A stretch of 41,671 nt of DNA from Peptococcaceae bacterium UBA5356. GTDB taxonomy: Bacteria > Bacillota > Peptococcia > DRI-13 > DTU073. The notes below the pieces were generated by a model, which made no database searches, was not told the origin of the DNA, and saw nothing but the letters and a program-made list of their open reading frames with translations. Where the stretch lies: the NCBI GenBank assembly GCA_002407935.1, contig DHPU01000067.1, positions 1-41,671 of the forward strand. Direction: 5' to 3'. Shown here in pieces: positions 16,758 through 25,766 of this stretch (position 1 is its first letter; every line of letters starts with the position of its first letter). Made by a program: the position numbers and the translations under genes.

Positions 16758-17426
16758 ATGATGGGATATGAAATAATGGTAACATTACGGTTGTTGCTTG
16801 CTGCTCTTTTAGGCGGGCTTATTGGCTTGGAAAGGGAAAGCCTAAATAAATCGGCAGGTTTAAGAACTCATATTCTGGTTTCTTTAGGGTCTTGTTTAAT
16901 TATGATTACTTCTATTGAAATTTTTGAAACGGTGGGGCATGGGACGATTGGAGATCCGGCGCGTATTGCTGCTCAGGTTGTTAGTGGAATCGGCTTTTTG
17001 GGAGCCGGGACAATTATGAGATCAGGTTTTGGAATTAAAGGCTTGACTACGGCGGCGTCCTTATGGATAGTAGCGGCTATTGGTCTGGCAGTGGGAATAG
17101 GTAGTTATGTGGCCGCAATTGTGGCTACAGGCATTGTTTTTTTAATTTTGGTCTATATGCCTCGTTTAGAGCAAAAAGTAAAAACTACGCATAGATATAA
17201 GAAAGTTGAAATAAAAATGCTTGATAAGCCTGGGCAGATTGGGTTGATTGCCTCTGTAATGGGTGAACTTAATATTGATATCCGGAATATTGAAATGAGT
17301 GAAACAGATCTTAATAATATTGTTAAAATAACCTTTTTGATTGTAGTGCCTTATTGTCTGAAAGAGGCTGAAATTGTGGAAAACTTGAATCAATTAGAAG
17401 GAATTAATCAGATTATTTTTTCTTGA
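16758..17426 (+). CDS. MgtC/SapB family membrane protein with C-terminal ACT-like domain
   Basis: This roughly 222-aa protein has four to five N-terminal hydrophobic helices with the family motifs LGGLIGLERE, GLRTHILVSLGS, ISGIGFLGAGTI-like (VSGIGFLGAGTI) and GLTTAASLW. A soluble C-terminal part (about 150-222) resembles an ACT fold (KPGQIGLIASVMGELNIDIR). Family members affect Mg2+ homeostasis and ATP synthase activity in other bacteria; the role here is not shown. ATG 16758 and 16761 both follow AGGAGGG. The stop lies just upstream of the polC ribosome-binding site. Confidence 0.85.
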   Translation: MMGYEIMVTLRLLLAALLGGLIGLERESLNKSAGLRTHILVSLGSCLIMITSIEIFETVGHGTIGDPARIAAQVVSGIGFLGAGTIMRSGFGIKGLTTAASLWIVAAIGLAVGIGSYVAAIVATGIVFLILVYMPRLEQKVKTTHRYKKVEIKMLDKPGQIGLIASVMGELNIDIRNIEMSETDLNNIVKITFLIVVPYCLKEAEIVENLNQLEGINQIIFS

Positions 17427-17440
17427 CCGGAGGATTAGTA

Positions 17441-20400
17441 ATGGAAGAAAAAGATTTTTTAAATTTATGTAAAGTAAAAAAAATAATTGTTTCCCAGGCT
17501 AAACAAGCTTGGGAAATCTCTTTTCATGCACCGGCAGAACCATCCCCAGAAATAGAACAATTTCTGCGATTAGAGTGGGAAAAAGTCTTCGGACAGGAAT
17601 ATAAGTTTATTTTTCATTTTGAATATGGTCAAGCTTATCCTGACTTAATGACTCTTTGTCAAGATGGTTGGTCTGAATTGATGAAAAAACTATGCTTACA
17701 AATACCCAGCTGTCGGGGTTGGCTGGAAGGAGTCGATTATCACCTGTTTGAGGATAATCTCCAGCTTATCCTCAAACAGGAAGTAGGGTGTAATTATCTT
17801 CTTTCTCGAGGAGCCCAATCCGTATTAGAGGGAATTTTAAGAGATGAGTATCAGCTAGAGGTCAAGGTAACGATAAAAAGTAATGAAACTGGAGAAGAGG
17901 AGAGCACGTCTGAGCTTGAAGAGTTGGAGACTTTATATCAAGAAAGATTTAGGGAAATAAATCAGAACATTGATCAGCTTAATGGGGCAGCTGACGGCAA
18001 GTTGAAAAATGGTGTTCAACAGCGAGTGATTATGGGTAAAGAAATTAAAAAGGAAATTTCTCCTATCAAAGCGATCAAAGAAGAAGAACAGCGAATTACG
18101 GTTAAAGGATATCTTTTTAATTTGGAAAAGCGCGATTTAAAAAGCGGACGAATTTTGCTAAGCTTTTTTTTGACAGATAAAATTGATTCGATTGCCTGTA
18201 AAATAATCATTAATCCCAAAGAAACAAAGATTTTATGGGAACAATTAGGTGAAAAGAAGTGGTATTTAATTAGCGGAAAAGTCGAGCACGATCGATTCAC
18301 TCAGGAATTAACGATCTTTCCGCGTGATATTATGGAAACAGTGCCGCAGGTTCGCCTGGATACTGCGGCAAAGAAAAGGGTAGAGCTTCATTTACATACT
18401 AAAATGAGTGCATTGGATGGTTTAACCGGAGTTACGGAAGTAATTAAAACGGCACTTGCTTGGGGTCATCCCGCCATAGCGATAACCGATCATGGCGTTG
18501 TACAAGCTTTTCCAGAGGCATATGAAGCTACTAAAGGTAAAAATATTCGCCTTATTTATGGCTTAGAAGGCTATTTATTCGATGATACCCAAGAAAACAA
18601 GGGCAGGAAAATTCCAACTTATCACGTGATTATTTTAGCGAGAAATCAAGAGGGGTTAGCTAACTTGTATCGGCTTGTGACCATGTCTCATCTGCAATAC
18701 TATCATCGAGTGCCCCGTATTCCCAAGAGTGAGTTAAGTAGATTAAGGGAAGGATTATTGGTCGGAACTGCTTGTGAGGCGGGGGAGCTGTATCGGGCTC
18801 TCTTGCATGACCTGCCTGCAGCAAAAGTAGAGGAAATCGCTAGCTATTATGATTATTTAGAGATACAACCACTGGGAAACAATCGTTTTTTGCTTGATAA
18901 TGGTACTTTTGCTTCGGAAAAAGAGTTGATGCAAATAAATGAATATATTTATCAGCTGGGTAAGAAGCTGAACAAACTAGTTGTAGCTACCTGTGATGTG
19001 CACTTTCTTGAGCCTGAGGATGAAGTATATCGGCGGATACTGATGAAGGGGAAAGGGTTTGAGGATGCAGATAAGCAAGCACCTTTATATTTTCGGACAA
19101 CGGAAGAAATGTTAGCCGAGTTTACCTATTTAGGGGAGAAAGTGGCGGAAGAAGTTGTCATCGAAAATCCTCGGCAGATTGCTTCACTTATTAAAGAAAT
19201 AAAACCGATTCCGGATGAACTTTATCCACCGGTGGTTGCGGGGGCAGAGGAAGAGATTATTGAGCTTACGCAAACTAAGGCTCAGGAGTTATATGGAACT
19301 GTTCTTCCGGAAATAATCGAGAAAAGGATTGAGAAAGAGCTTAATGCGATTATTAGTAATGGTTTTGCTGTTTTGTACTGGATTGCTTATAAGCTAGTGA
19401 AAAAATCGAATCTGGATGGTTATTTAGTTGGTTCTAGGGGTTCTGTGGGCTCATCTTTAGTTGCTCATCTTTGTGGAATCACAGAGGTGAATCCTTTACC
19501 GCCTCATTATCGGTGTCCGGCATGTAAATATGTTCAATTTGTTAATGATGGTTTCAATGGGTCAGGAGCCGATTTAAAGGATGAAGTCTGTCCTAAGTGC
19601 GGTTTGCCACTGCAAAAAAATGGGCATAATATTCCTTTCGAAGTGTTTTTAGGTTTTAAAGGTGATAAAGTACCGGATATTGATCTGAATTTTTCTGGAG
19701 AATATCAGTCAAGGGCTCATAAATATACCGAAGAGCTTTTTGGCAAGGACAATGTTTTTCGGGCTGGAACAATTGCTACGGTAGCTAATAAGACGGCCTA
19801 TGGTTTTGTTAAGAATTATTTCGAGGACAAGCAAGAATACATTAGCCAGGCAGAATTAACGAGGCTAATTGATGGCTGTACAGGGGTAAAAAGAACTACG
19901 GGACAGCATCCTGGCGGCGTAATGGTTTTACCGAAAGGACAAGATATTCATCTTTTTACACCCTTACAAAGACCGGCTGATGATATCCATTCAGATATTA
20001 TTACAACTCATTTTGATTATCATTCCATTTCCAGCAGACTGGTGAAGTTGGATATTTTGGGACATGATGATCCAACAGTAATTAAAATTTTAGAAGATCT
20101 TACAGGGGTAGATAGTCGCACCATCCCCTTTGATGAACCAAAAGTGTTATCACTCTTTACTAGTACAGAGGCATTAGGTATATCAGGGGAAGAGTTGGGA
20201 ATTTCGATAGGAACATTAGGAATCCCGGAATTCGGGACTAAATTTGTGCGACAAATGTTGGAAGATACTAAACCGGAAACTTTCTCCGATCTTGTGCGGA
20301 TTAGTGGCTTTTCTCACGGGACAGATGTTTGGCTCAATAATGCTCAAACGTTAATTAAATCAGGGATAGCTAAAACAAGTGAAGTTATCTCTGCTCGTGA

Positions 20401-21100
20401 TGATATTATGACTTATTTACTTCATAAAGGATTAGAACCGGGGATTGCTTTTAAAATAATGGAGGATGTTCGTAAAGGAAAAGGGCTTAAGCCGGAATAT
20501 ATTACAATAATGAAGGAAAAAGATGTTCCTGATTGGTATATTGGGTCATGTCAGAAAATAAAATATATGTTTCCGAAGGCACATGCAGTTGCTTATGTAA
20601 TGATGGCTTTTCGGATTGCTTTTTTTAAAATATATTATCCAGCGGCTTTTTATGCAAGCTATTTTACGGCGAGGGCAGATGAATTTGATGCTGATCTTGT
20701 GGTAGGAGGGATACCTACAATCAAAGCAAAACTGGAAGAAATTCAAAGAAAGGGTAAAGAAGCAACGCAAAAGGAAGAAAAATCAACAAGTATTTTAGAG
20801 GTGGCTTTGGAAATGTATTTGCGTAATATTCGGATAAAAATGGTAGATCTCTTAAACTCAGATGCAACTAAATTTCTGCTTGTCGATCAGCAGCAAGTTT
20901 TACTTCCTCCCTTGATTTCTATACAAGGACTGGGAAAAACAGCGGCCATAAATGTGGTTAAGGTCCGCCAGGAGAAACCTTTTATTTCCAAGGAAGATGT
21001 AAGAATTAGAGGGAAACTGAGTAAAACAGTGATAGAAGTGTTAGAAAAACATGGAGCTTTGGAAGGCTTGCCGGAAAATGACCAGATGACCTTATTTTAA
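17441..21100 (+). CDS. polC: DNA polymerase III PolC lacking the 3'-5' exonuclease insertion
   Basis: This is a 1219-aa Gram-positive replicative polymerase. B. subtilis PolC has about 1437. In order: N-terminal domain, OB fold (about 220-300), PHP domain (RVELHLHTKMSALDG, AIAITDHGVV), zinc ribbon (CPAC and CPKC), palm (YLVGSRGSVGSS, KVPDIDLNFSGEYQ) and RTTGQHPGGVMVLP, HDDPTV. The C-terminal QMTLF matches the clamp-binding QLSLF. In B. subtilis a roughly 180-residue DEDD exonuclease interrupts PHP after MIYGMEANLVDDG. Here IYGLEGYLFDD joins a 10-residue linker and then YHVIILARNQEGLANL, near residue 385. ATG 17441 is chosen because GGAGG is at 17429-17433. Confidence 0.96.
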   Translation: MEEKDFLNLCKVKKIIVSQAKQAWEISFHAPAEPSPEIEQFLRLEWEKVFGQEYKFIFHFEYGQAYPDLMTLCQDGWSELMKKLCLQIPSCRGWLEGVDYHLFEDNLQLILKQEVGCNYLLSRGAQSVLEGILRDEYQLEVKVTIKSNETGEEESTSELEELETLYQERFREINQNIDQLNGAADGKLKNGVQQRVIMGKEIKKEISPIKAIKEEEQRITVKGYLFNLEKRDLKSGRILLSFFLTDKIDSIACKIIINPKETKILWEQLGEKKWYLISGKVEHDRFTQELTIFPRDIMETVPQVRLDTAAKKRVELHLHTKMSALDGLTGVTEVIKTALAWGHPAIAITDHGVVQAFPEAYEATKGKNIRLIYGLEGYLFDDTQENKGRKIPTYHVIILARNQEGLANLYRLVTMSHLQYYHRVPRIPKSELSRLREGLLVGTACEAGELYRALLHDLPAAKVEEIASYYDYLEIQPLGNNRFLLDNGTFASEKELMQINEYIYQLGKKLNKLVVATCDVHFLEPEDEVYRRILMKGKGFEDADKQAPLYFRTTEEMLAEFTYLGEKVAEEVVIENPRQIASLIKEIKPIPDELYPPVVAGAEEEIIELTQTKAQELYGTVLPEIIEKRIEKELNAIISNGFAVLYWIAYKLVKKSNLDGYLVGSRGSVGSSLVAHLCGITEVNPLPPHYRCPACKYVQFVNDGFNGSGADLKDEVCPKCGLPLQKNGHNIPFEVFLGFKGDKVPDIDLNFSGEYQSRAHKYTEELFGKDNVFRAGTIATVANKTAYGFVKNYFEDKQEYISQAELTRLIDGCTGVKRTTGQHPGGVMVLPKGQDIHLFTPLQRPADDIHSDIITTHFDYHSISSRLVKLDILGHDDPTVIKILEDLTGVDSRTIPFDEPKVLSLFTSTEALGISGEELGISIGTLGIPEFGTKFVRQMLEDTKPETFSDLVRISGFSHGTDVWLNNAQTLIKSGIAKTSEVISARDDIMTYLLHKGLEPGIAFKIMEDVRKGKGLKPEYITIMKEKDVPDWYIGSCQKIKYMFPKAHAVAYVMMAFRIAFFKIYYPAAFYASYFTARADEFDADLVVGGIPTIKAKLEEIQRKGKEATQKEEKSTSILEVALEMYLRNIRIKMVDLLNSDATKFLLVDQQQVLLPPLISIQGLGKTAAINVVKVRQEKPFISKEDVRIRGKLSKTVIEVLEKHGALEGLPENDQMTLF
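17743..17780. repeat. Perfect 15-bp inverted repeat inside polC
   Basis: CCTGTTTGAGGATAA (17743-17757) and TTATCCTCAAACAGG (17766-17780) are exact reverse complements around an 8-nt loop. The repeat lies within the N-terminal coding region (HLFEDNLQLILKQE). No T run follows, so it is not a normal terminator. Confidence 0.9.
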
Positions 21101-21107
21101 CTTTGAC

Positions 21108-21137
21108 TTGCCTAAACTAGGAATAATATGTTATACT
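21108..21137 (+). promoter_or_regulatory. Promoter of the rimP-nusA-infB operon
   Basis: TATACT (21132-21137) is preceded at 18 nt by TTGCCT (21108-21113). TTGACT at 21103 also lies there but is 23 nt from that -10. Transcription would begin near 21144, about 155 nt before rimP and upstream of a terminator hairpin. Confidence 0.55.
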
Positions 21138-21205
21138 TTATTACGAAAGTAAGTTAGAATTATTTACAAGCGGTTTCTCGTAATCTTTGTAATGTTTGTA
21201 AGGCA

Positions 21206-21237
21206 AGAGTGGGTGACACCCACTCTTTATCTCTTTT
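21206..21237 (+). terminator. Terminator/attenuator in the rimP-nusA leader
   Basis: AGAGTGGGT (21206-21214) pairs with ACCCACTCT (21218-21226) around a 3-nt loop, followed by TTATCTCTTTT. It ends polC transcription. As the candidate rimP promoter is upstream, it would also stop operon transcripts unless read through. ATTACGA (21140-21146) with TCGTAAT (21178-21184) makes a further leader helix. B. subtilis is known to autoregulate its nusA operon by leader termination. Confidence 0.85.
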
Positions 21238-21298
21238 CATGAAAGAACATTCTTAGAGAAAGGGAGTTTAGTTAAAAAACCTGTGAGGAGGGATTTTA

Positions 21299-21781
21299 TT
21301 GCCCCAAAAAAATGTGCGAGATTTTGTCTATACACTGGCAGAACCGGTCATTCAAGAAAATGGTCTAGAGCTTGTTGATGTGGAATTTGTTAAGGAAGGT
21401 GCTAATTGGTATTTGCGTCTTTATATAGACAAGGAGCAAGGCGTTTCTTTAGAGGATTGCCAGAAAATCAGTCGCCTTATCTCGGATTTTCTAGATAAGG
21501 AAGATCCGATAGAACAAGCTTATTTTCTGGAGGTTTCTTCTCCGGGACTGGAAAGACCTCTTAAAAGAGAAAAAGATTTTCTAAAACATAAGGGGTGTGC
21601 GGTAATTGTTAATACATATACTCCTGTTGAGGGAAAAAGGAAACTACGGGGGAAATTAGGGATATATAATAATAATACTTTGAATTTAATTGTAGAGCCC
21701 AGTGGGGAAATACAGATTCCCTGGAAGGCAATATCTCAAGTTAAACTTGACTGGGAAGATGAAGAAAGGAGAAATAATTAA
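21299..21781 (+). CDS. rimP: Ribosome maturation factor RimP
   Basis: The 160-aa protein acts in 30S subunit assembly. The N-terminal domain includes ENGLELVDVEFVKEG and LRLYIDKEQGVSLEDC; the conserved VSSPGLERPLK motif is at about residues 83-93, and a small SH3-like domain follows. It starts with TTG 21299, with GAGGAGGGA upstream. nusA begins one nucleotide after its stop, the typical order. Confidence 0.96.
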   Translation: MPQKNVRDFVYTLAEPVIQENGLELVDVEFVKEGANWYLRLYIDKEQGVSLEDCQKISRLISDFLDKEDPIEQAYFLEVSSPGLERPLKREKDFLKHKGCAVIVNTYTPVEGKRKLRGKLGIYNNNTLNLIVEPSGEIQIPWKAISQVKLDWEDEERRNN

Positions 21782-21782
21782 A

Positions 21783-22853
21783 ATGAATTTGGAGCTTATT
21801 GAAGCACTTCATGATTTAGAGAAAGAAAGAGGAATTGAATTTAGTATACTTATAGAGGCAATTGAAGCTGCTTTAATATCAGCATATAAGAAAAATTTTG
21901 GGACATTACAAAACGTTAGGGTCGTTTTTGATCGGGAGACGGGGGAGATTAAAGTGTACTCCCGCAAAACAATTGTCGAAGAGGCTATAGATTCTAGAGC
22001 GGAGATTGCTTTAAATGAAGCTAGAAAAATAGATCCTCGTTATGAATTGAACGATATCGTAGAAACAGAAGTCACTCCGCGAAATTTTGGCCGTATTGCT
22101 GCTCAAACAGCAAAACAGGTTGTTGTCCAACGAATTCGTGAGGCTGAACGCGACTTAATTTATGATGAATTCTCGAATAGAGAAGGCGATATTGTTACTG
22201 GTATTGTGCAGAGATTTGAAAACAGAATGGTTTTTATTGATTTGGGGAAAGTAGAAGCTATTTTGAGTTCAAATGAACAAATGCCGGGAGAGCAATATAC
22301 ACAGGGGAAAAGGATTAAAACCTATATTATTGAAGTGAAAAAAACAACAAAAGGGCCCCAAATCCTTGTTTCGAGAACACATCCAGGTCTCTTAAAACGT
22401 CTTTTTGAATTGGAAGTTCCCGAGATACATGAGGGGGTTGTGGAAATAAAGTCGGTTTCCAGAGAAGCCGGTTCACGGTCTAAAATTGCTGTTTATTCTA
22501 AGAATGACAATGTTGATTCTGTTGGTTCTTGTGTAGGACCGAAGGGATTACGTGTTCAGGCCATTGTTGATGAATTGATGGGCGAAAAAATTGATATAGT
22601 TAAATGGAATTCTGATCCGATTAAATTTGTAGCAAATGCGCTTAGCCCGGCTAAAGTTATTTTTGTAGAAACACTTCAGGAGGAAAAAATAGCCAAAGTA
22701 GTAGTTCCCGATTATCAATTATCATTGGCGATTGGTAAAGAAGGACAGAATGCTCGCCTTGCTGCTAAATTGACAGGCTGGAAGATTGATATAAAAAGTG
22801 AATCTCAGGTGGAAACAAGGCTGGATGAACTAGGGACAGAAGAAGAGAATTAA
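21783..22853 (+). CDS. nusA: Transcription termination/antitermination factor NusA
   Basis: This 356-aa protein has the N-terminal RNA polymerase-binding domain (about 1-125), an S1 domain (GDIVTGIVQRFENRMVFIDL, about 130-200) and two KH domains (GSCVGPKGLRVQAI and LAIGKEGQNARLAAKLTGW). It lacks the acidic repeats found in the Gram-negative proteins, as expected for Firmicutes. I start at ATG 21783, which follows the AAAGGAG at the end of rimP. The longer frame from 21702 overlaps rimP and adds 27 unrelated residues. Confidence 0.96.
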   Translation: MNLELIEALHDLEKERGIEFSILIEAIEAALISAYKKNFGTLQNVRVVFDRETGEIKVYSRKTIVEEAIDSRAEIALNEARKIDPRYELNDIVETEVTPRNFGRIAAQTAKQVVVQRIREAERDLIYDEFSNREGDIVTGIVQRFENRMVFIDLGKVEAILSSNEQMPGEQYTQGKRIKTYIIEVKKTTKGPQILVSRTHPGLLKRLFELEVPEIHEGVVEIKSVSREAGSRSKIAVYSKNDNVDSVGSCVGPKGLRVQAIVDELMGEKIDIVKWNSDPIKFVANALSPAKVIFVETLQEEKIAKVVVPDYQLSLAIGKEGQNARLAAKLTGWKIDIKSESQVETRLDELGTEEEN

Positions 22854-22865
22854 GGAAGGGATGGC

Positions 22866-23138
22866 ATGAAAACGAGGAAAGTACCACAAAGAATGTGTGT
22901 GGGATGTCTGGAGATGAAACCTAAAAAAGAACTGATACGTATTGTCCGTACACCGGAAGGAGAAGTTATCCTTGATTCAACAGGGAAAAAAGCCGGTCGT
23001 GGGGTTTATCTTTGTGTAAACAAAGGCTGCTTTGAGAAAGCCCTTAAAGGTAATAAATTAGAAAAGGGGCTTCAGCAGGCACTTTCAGAGGAACTGCTGC
23101 AACGGCTAAAGATAGGGCTTGGTTATGAAGATTCCTGA
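22866..23138 (+). CDS. ylxR: YlxR/RnpM family RNA-binding protein (DUF448)
   Basis: The 90-aa protein has the family core PQRMCVGCLEMKPKKELIRI followed by GRGVYLC. Members bind RNA and in B. subtilis associate with RNase P. It lies in the conserved nusA-ylxR-ylxQ-infB order and overlaps ylxQ. Confidence 0.94.
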   Translation: MKTRKVPQRMCVGCLEMKPKKELIRIVRTPEGEVILDSTGKKAGRGVYLCVNKGCFEKALKGNKLEKGLQQALSEELLQRLKIGLGYEDS

Positions 23139-23430
23139 ACGTATTAAAACTTTTCTGGGCTTTGCTAAAAAGAGCAGGCAATTATTTACCGGGGAAAAAG
23201 CCGTGGAAACTAGTATTAAAACAAACAAAGCGAAACTTGTCCTTATTGCTACTGACTTTCCCGAAAAGCGAAAGTATTTTTGTATCAAGTTTTGTGAAGA
23301 GCAAAAGATTCCTTATGGTATTCTTGGTACAAAAGAGGAATATGGACAAATACTAAAAATATCCCCTCGGGGCTTACTTGCTATAACAGATATAAGAATG
23401 GCTGAAGAAATGCAGAAACATTTGTTCTGA
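23125..23430 (+). CDS. ylxQ: YlxQ, L7Ae/L30e-family RNA-binding protein
   Basis: About 101 aa. The L30e-like fold is suggested by FLGFAKKSRQLFTGEKAVE near the start, then KLVLIATDF and RGLLAITD. Family members bind kink-turn RNAs. It overlaps ylxR by 14 nt from ATG 23125; an upstream TTG at 23119 is an alternative. Confidence 0.92.
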   Translation: MKIPERIKTFLGFAKKSRQLFTGEKAVETSIKTNKAKLVLIATDFPEKRKYFCIKFCEEQKIPYGILGTKEEYGQILKISPRGLLAITDIRMAEEMQKHLF

Positions 23431-23471
23431 AAGAAGAGAACCGGCTACCTAAAACTTGCGGAGGTGATTTA

Positions 23472-25754
23472 ATGGCTTCAATTCGTGTACATGAATTAGC
23501 TAAAGACATGAATATTCCTAGTAAAGAGCTACTACTAAAACTTCAGGAATTAGGACTTAATATGAAAAATCATATGAGTACTATTCCTAGTGGGGAAGTA
23601 AACAGGATTAAATCGATGGTGTTAAATCTTAATAAACCTAAAGATACTCCTGAACCGAAACAGCAGTTAGCTTCAAAATCTAAAAAAAGACAGGACTTTC
23701 AGGACCGAGGATCTAAAGAACAAAAAAACACTGCTGTGCAGCAGCAAAAACCAGCGCAACAACAGAATCAAACAGTTCCCCCCAAACAGAAGCCGCAGGA
23801 AGTACTACAGGACGATAACAATAACCTTTTAAAGAAGATCGAAAAGGTAGTCGGGGAAAAAGCCTATGAACGTGGAGGAAAACAGAAAACCCAAAAATCT
23901 GGACGTCATGAGGAAAAGAAAACAGATTTTAGGAAAAATAACAAAGCGAATAAAAACAAAAGGCGGAGAATACCACAAAAAGAACAAGCACCTGTTATAG
24001 TAAAACAAATTACCTTGGAGGGGCCTCTTACTGTTCAGGAATTTGCCCATCTTTTAAATAAAAAGTCTACGGAAGTAATTAAAAAATTAATATCGATGGG
24101 ATCGTTAGTAACCATTAACCAGGAATTAGATGTGGATACGCTGGTCTTATTAGGAAGCGAGTTTGGAACTTCTGTAGAATTAAAAGTTACGAAAGAAGAA
24201 ATGCTTTTTGCCGATGCAAAGGAAGATAAACCGGAAGATTTACAAGAAAGACCTCCGATGGTTACGATTATGGGTCATGTTGACCATGGAAAAACCTCGC
24301 TTTTAGATGTGATTAGACATTCTAATGTTACCGCATCGGAAGCGGGGGGGATTACTCAGCATATCGGCGCATATCAAGTTGAGGTAAAAGGAAGAAAGAT
24401 TACTTTTTTAGATACGCCTGGGCACGAAGCGTTTACGGCCATGAGGGCTAGAGGAGCTAAAGTTACTGATATTGTTATTCTTGTTGTAGCTGCTGATGAC
24501 GGCGTTATGCCTCAAACGATTGAAGCTATTCACCATTCTCAGGCGGCCAATATACCTATCATTATAGCAATTAATAAAATCGATAAGGAAAATGCTAACC
24601 CCGATAGAATTAAACAAGAGCTGACAGAATATAACCTCGTCCCTGAAGAATGGGGTGGGGATACTATTTATTGTAATGTTTCCGCTAAAATGAGAGACGG
24701 TCTGGAAAATCTTTTAGAAACGATTCTGCTTGTTGCTGATATATCCGATCTTAAAGCCAATCCTCATAAAAAAGCTAATGGTACTGTTATTGAAGCAAAA
24801 CTTGATAAGGGAAGGGGCCCTGTAGCTACAGTTCTAGTACTTGAAGGGACTCTTAAAATTGGTGATTATATTATAGCTGGGACTGCTCAAGGCAGGATTA
24901 GAGCAATGTTAGATGATAAAGGTCGCCGTCTGAAAAAGGCTTTACCCGCAACGCCAGTGGAAATAGTTGGCTTGTCTGATGTTCCTCAGGCTGGAGATAA
25001 TTTTAATGTAGTAGAAAATGAACATTTGGCGAAACAGATTATTAGTGAACGTACGGTTTTAAAACGGGAAGAAACCATGAACGCAAGTAGTCGTATTTCT
25101 TTGGATGAGCTTTTTGCGCAAATTCAAAAAGGTGAAATTCAGGATTTGAACCTTATTATCAAGGCTGATGTGCAGGGTTCAATTGAAGCGATTAAACAGT
25201 CCTTAGAGAAACTGTCTAATGAGGAGGTGCGTGTCAAGATTATCCACCAAGGAGTAGGGGGAATAACAGAAACAGATGTAATGCTGGCTTCGGCTTCTAA
25301 TGCGATTATTATTGGTTTTAACGTCAGACCAGATACAAATGCCCGGAAAGCAGCCGAAAATCAACAGATTGATATCCGTTTATATCGGGTTATTTATACT
25401 GCGATTGAAGATGTTAAATTAGCCTTGAGTGGACTTCTAAAACCTGAATTGAAGGAAGTTGTGGAAGGGCGTGGGGAAGTAAAGGCCGTTATTAAAGTTC
25501 CTAAAGTAGGGTTTGTTGCCGGATGCTATATTACAGAAGGTAAGGTAGTTAGAAATAACCAGGTCAGAGTCTTTCGTGACAATATTGTCATTCATGAAGG
25601 TGATATTTCCTCTTTGAAGAGATTTAAAGAGGATGTTAAAGAAGTAAGCAGTGGTTTTGAATGTGGATTAAGCTTAGAGAAATTTAATGATTTTCGTGAA
25701 GGTGACCAATTTGAATCATTTACTCAGGAAGAAGTGAAGAGGGAACTTTCTTAG
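23472..25754 (+). CDS. infB: Translation initiation factor IF-2
   Basis: The 760-aa GTPase positions fMet-tRNA on the 30S subunit and promotes subunit joining. The N-terminus has the IF2-N module (VHELAKDMNIPSKELLLKLQ) and a Gln/Lys-rich, likely disordered linker (about 55-185). A second IF2-N-like module is at about 180-235. The GTPase domain shows GHVDHGKTSLLD (G1), DTPGHEAF (G3) and NKID (G4). The C-terminus has the OB and fMet-tRNA domains (GKVVRNNQVRVFRDN). ATG 23472 follows GGAGGTG. Confidence 0.97.
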   Translation: MASIRVHELAKDMNIPSKELLLKLQELGLNMKNHMSTIPSGEVNRIKSMVLNLNKPKDTPEPKQQLASKSKKRQDFQDRGSKEQKNTAVQQQKPAQQQNQTVPPKQKPQEVLQDDNNNLLKKIEKVVGEKAYERGGKQKTQKSGRHEEKKTDFRKNNKANKNKRRRIPQKEQAPVIVKQITLEGPLTVQEFAHLLNKKSTEVIKKLISMGSLVTINQELDVDTLVLLGSEFGTSVELKVTKEEMLFADAKEDKPEDLQERPPMVTIMGHVDHGKTSLLDVIRHSNVTASEAGGITQHIGAYQVEVKGRKITFLDTPGHEAFTAMRARGAKVTDIVILVVAADDGVMPQTIEAIHHSQAANIPIIIAINKIDKENANPDRIKQELTEYNLVPEEWGGDTIYCNVSAKMRDGLENLLETILLVADISDLKANPHKKANGTVIEAKLDKGRGPVATVLVLEGTLKIGDYIIAGTAQGRIRAMLDDKGRRLKKALPATPVEIVGLSDVPQAGDNFNVVENEHLAKQIISERTVLKREETMNASSRISLDELFAQIQKGEIQDLNLIIKADVQGSIEAIKQSLEKLSNEEVRVKIIHQGVGGITETDVMLASASNAIIIGFNVRPDTNARKAAENQQIDIRLYRVIYTAIEDVKLALSGLLKPELKEVVEGRGEVKAVIKVPKVGFVAGCYITEGKVVRNNQVRVFRDNIVIHEGDISSLKRFKEDVKEVSSGFECGLSLEKFNDFREGDQFESFTQEEVKRELS

Positions 25755-25766
25755 GAGGTTACAATT

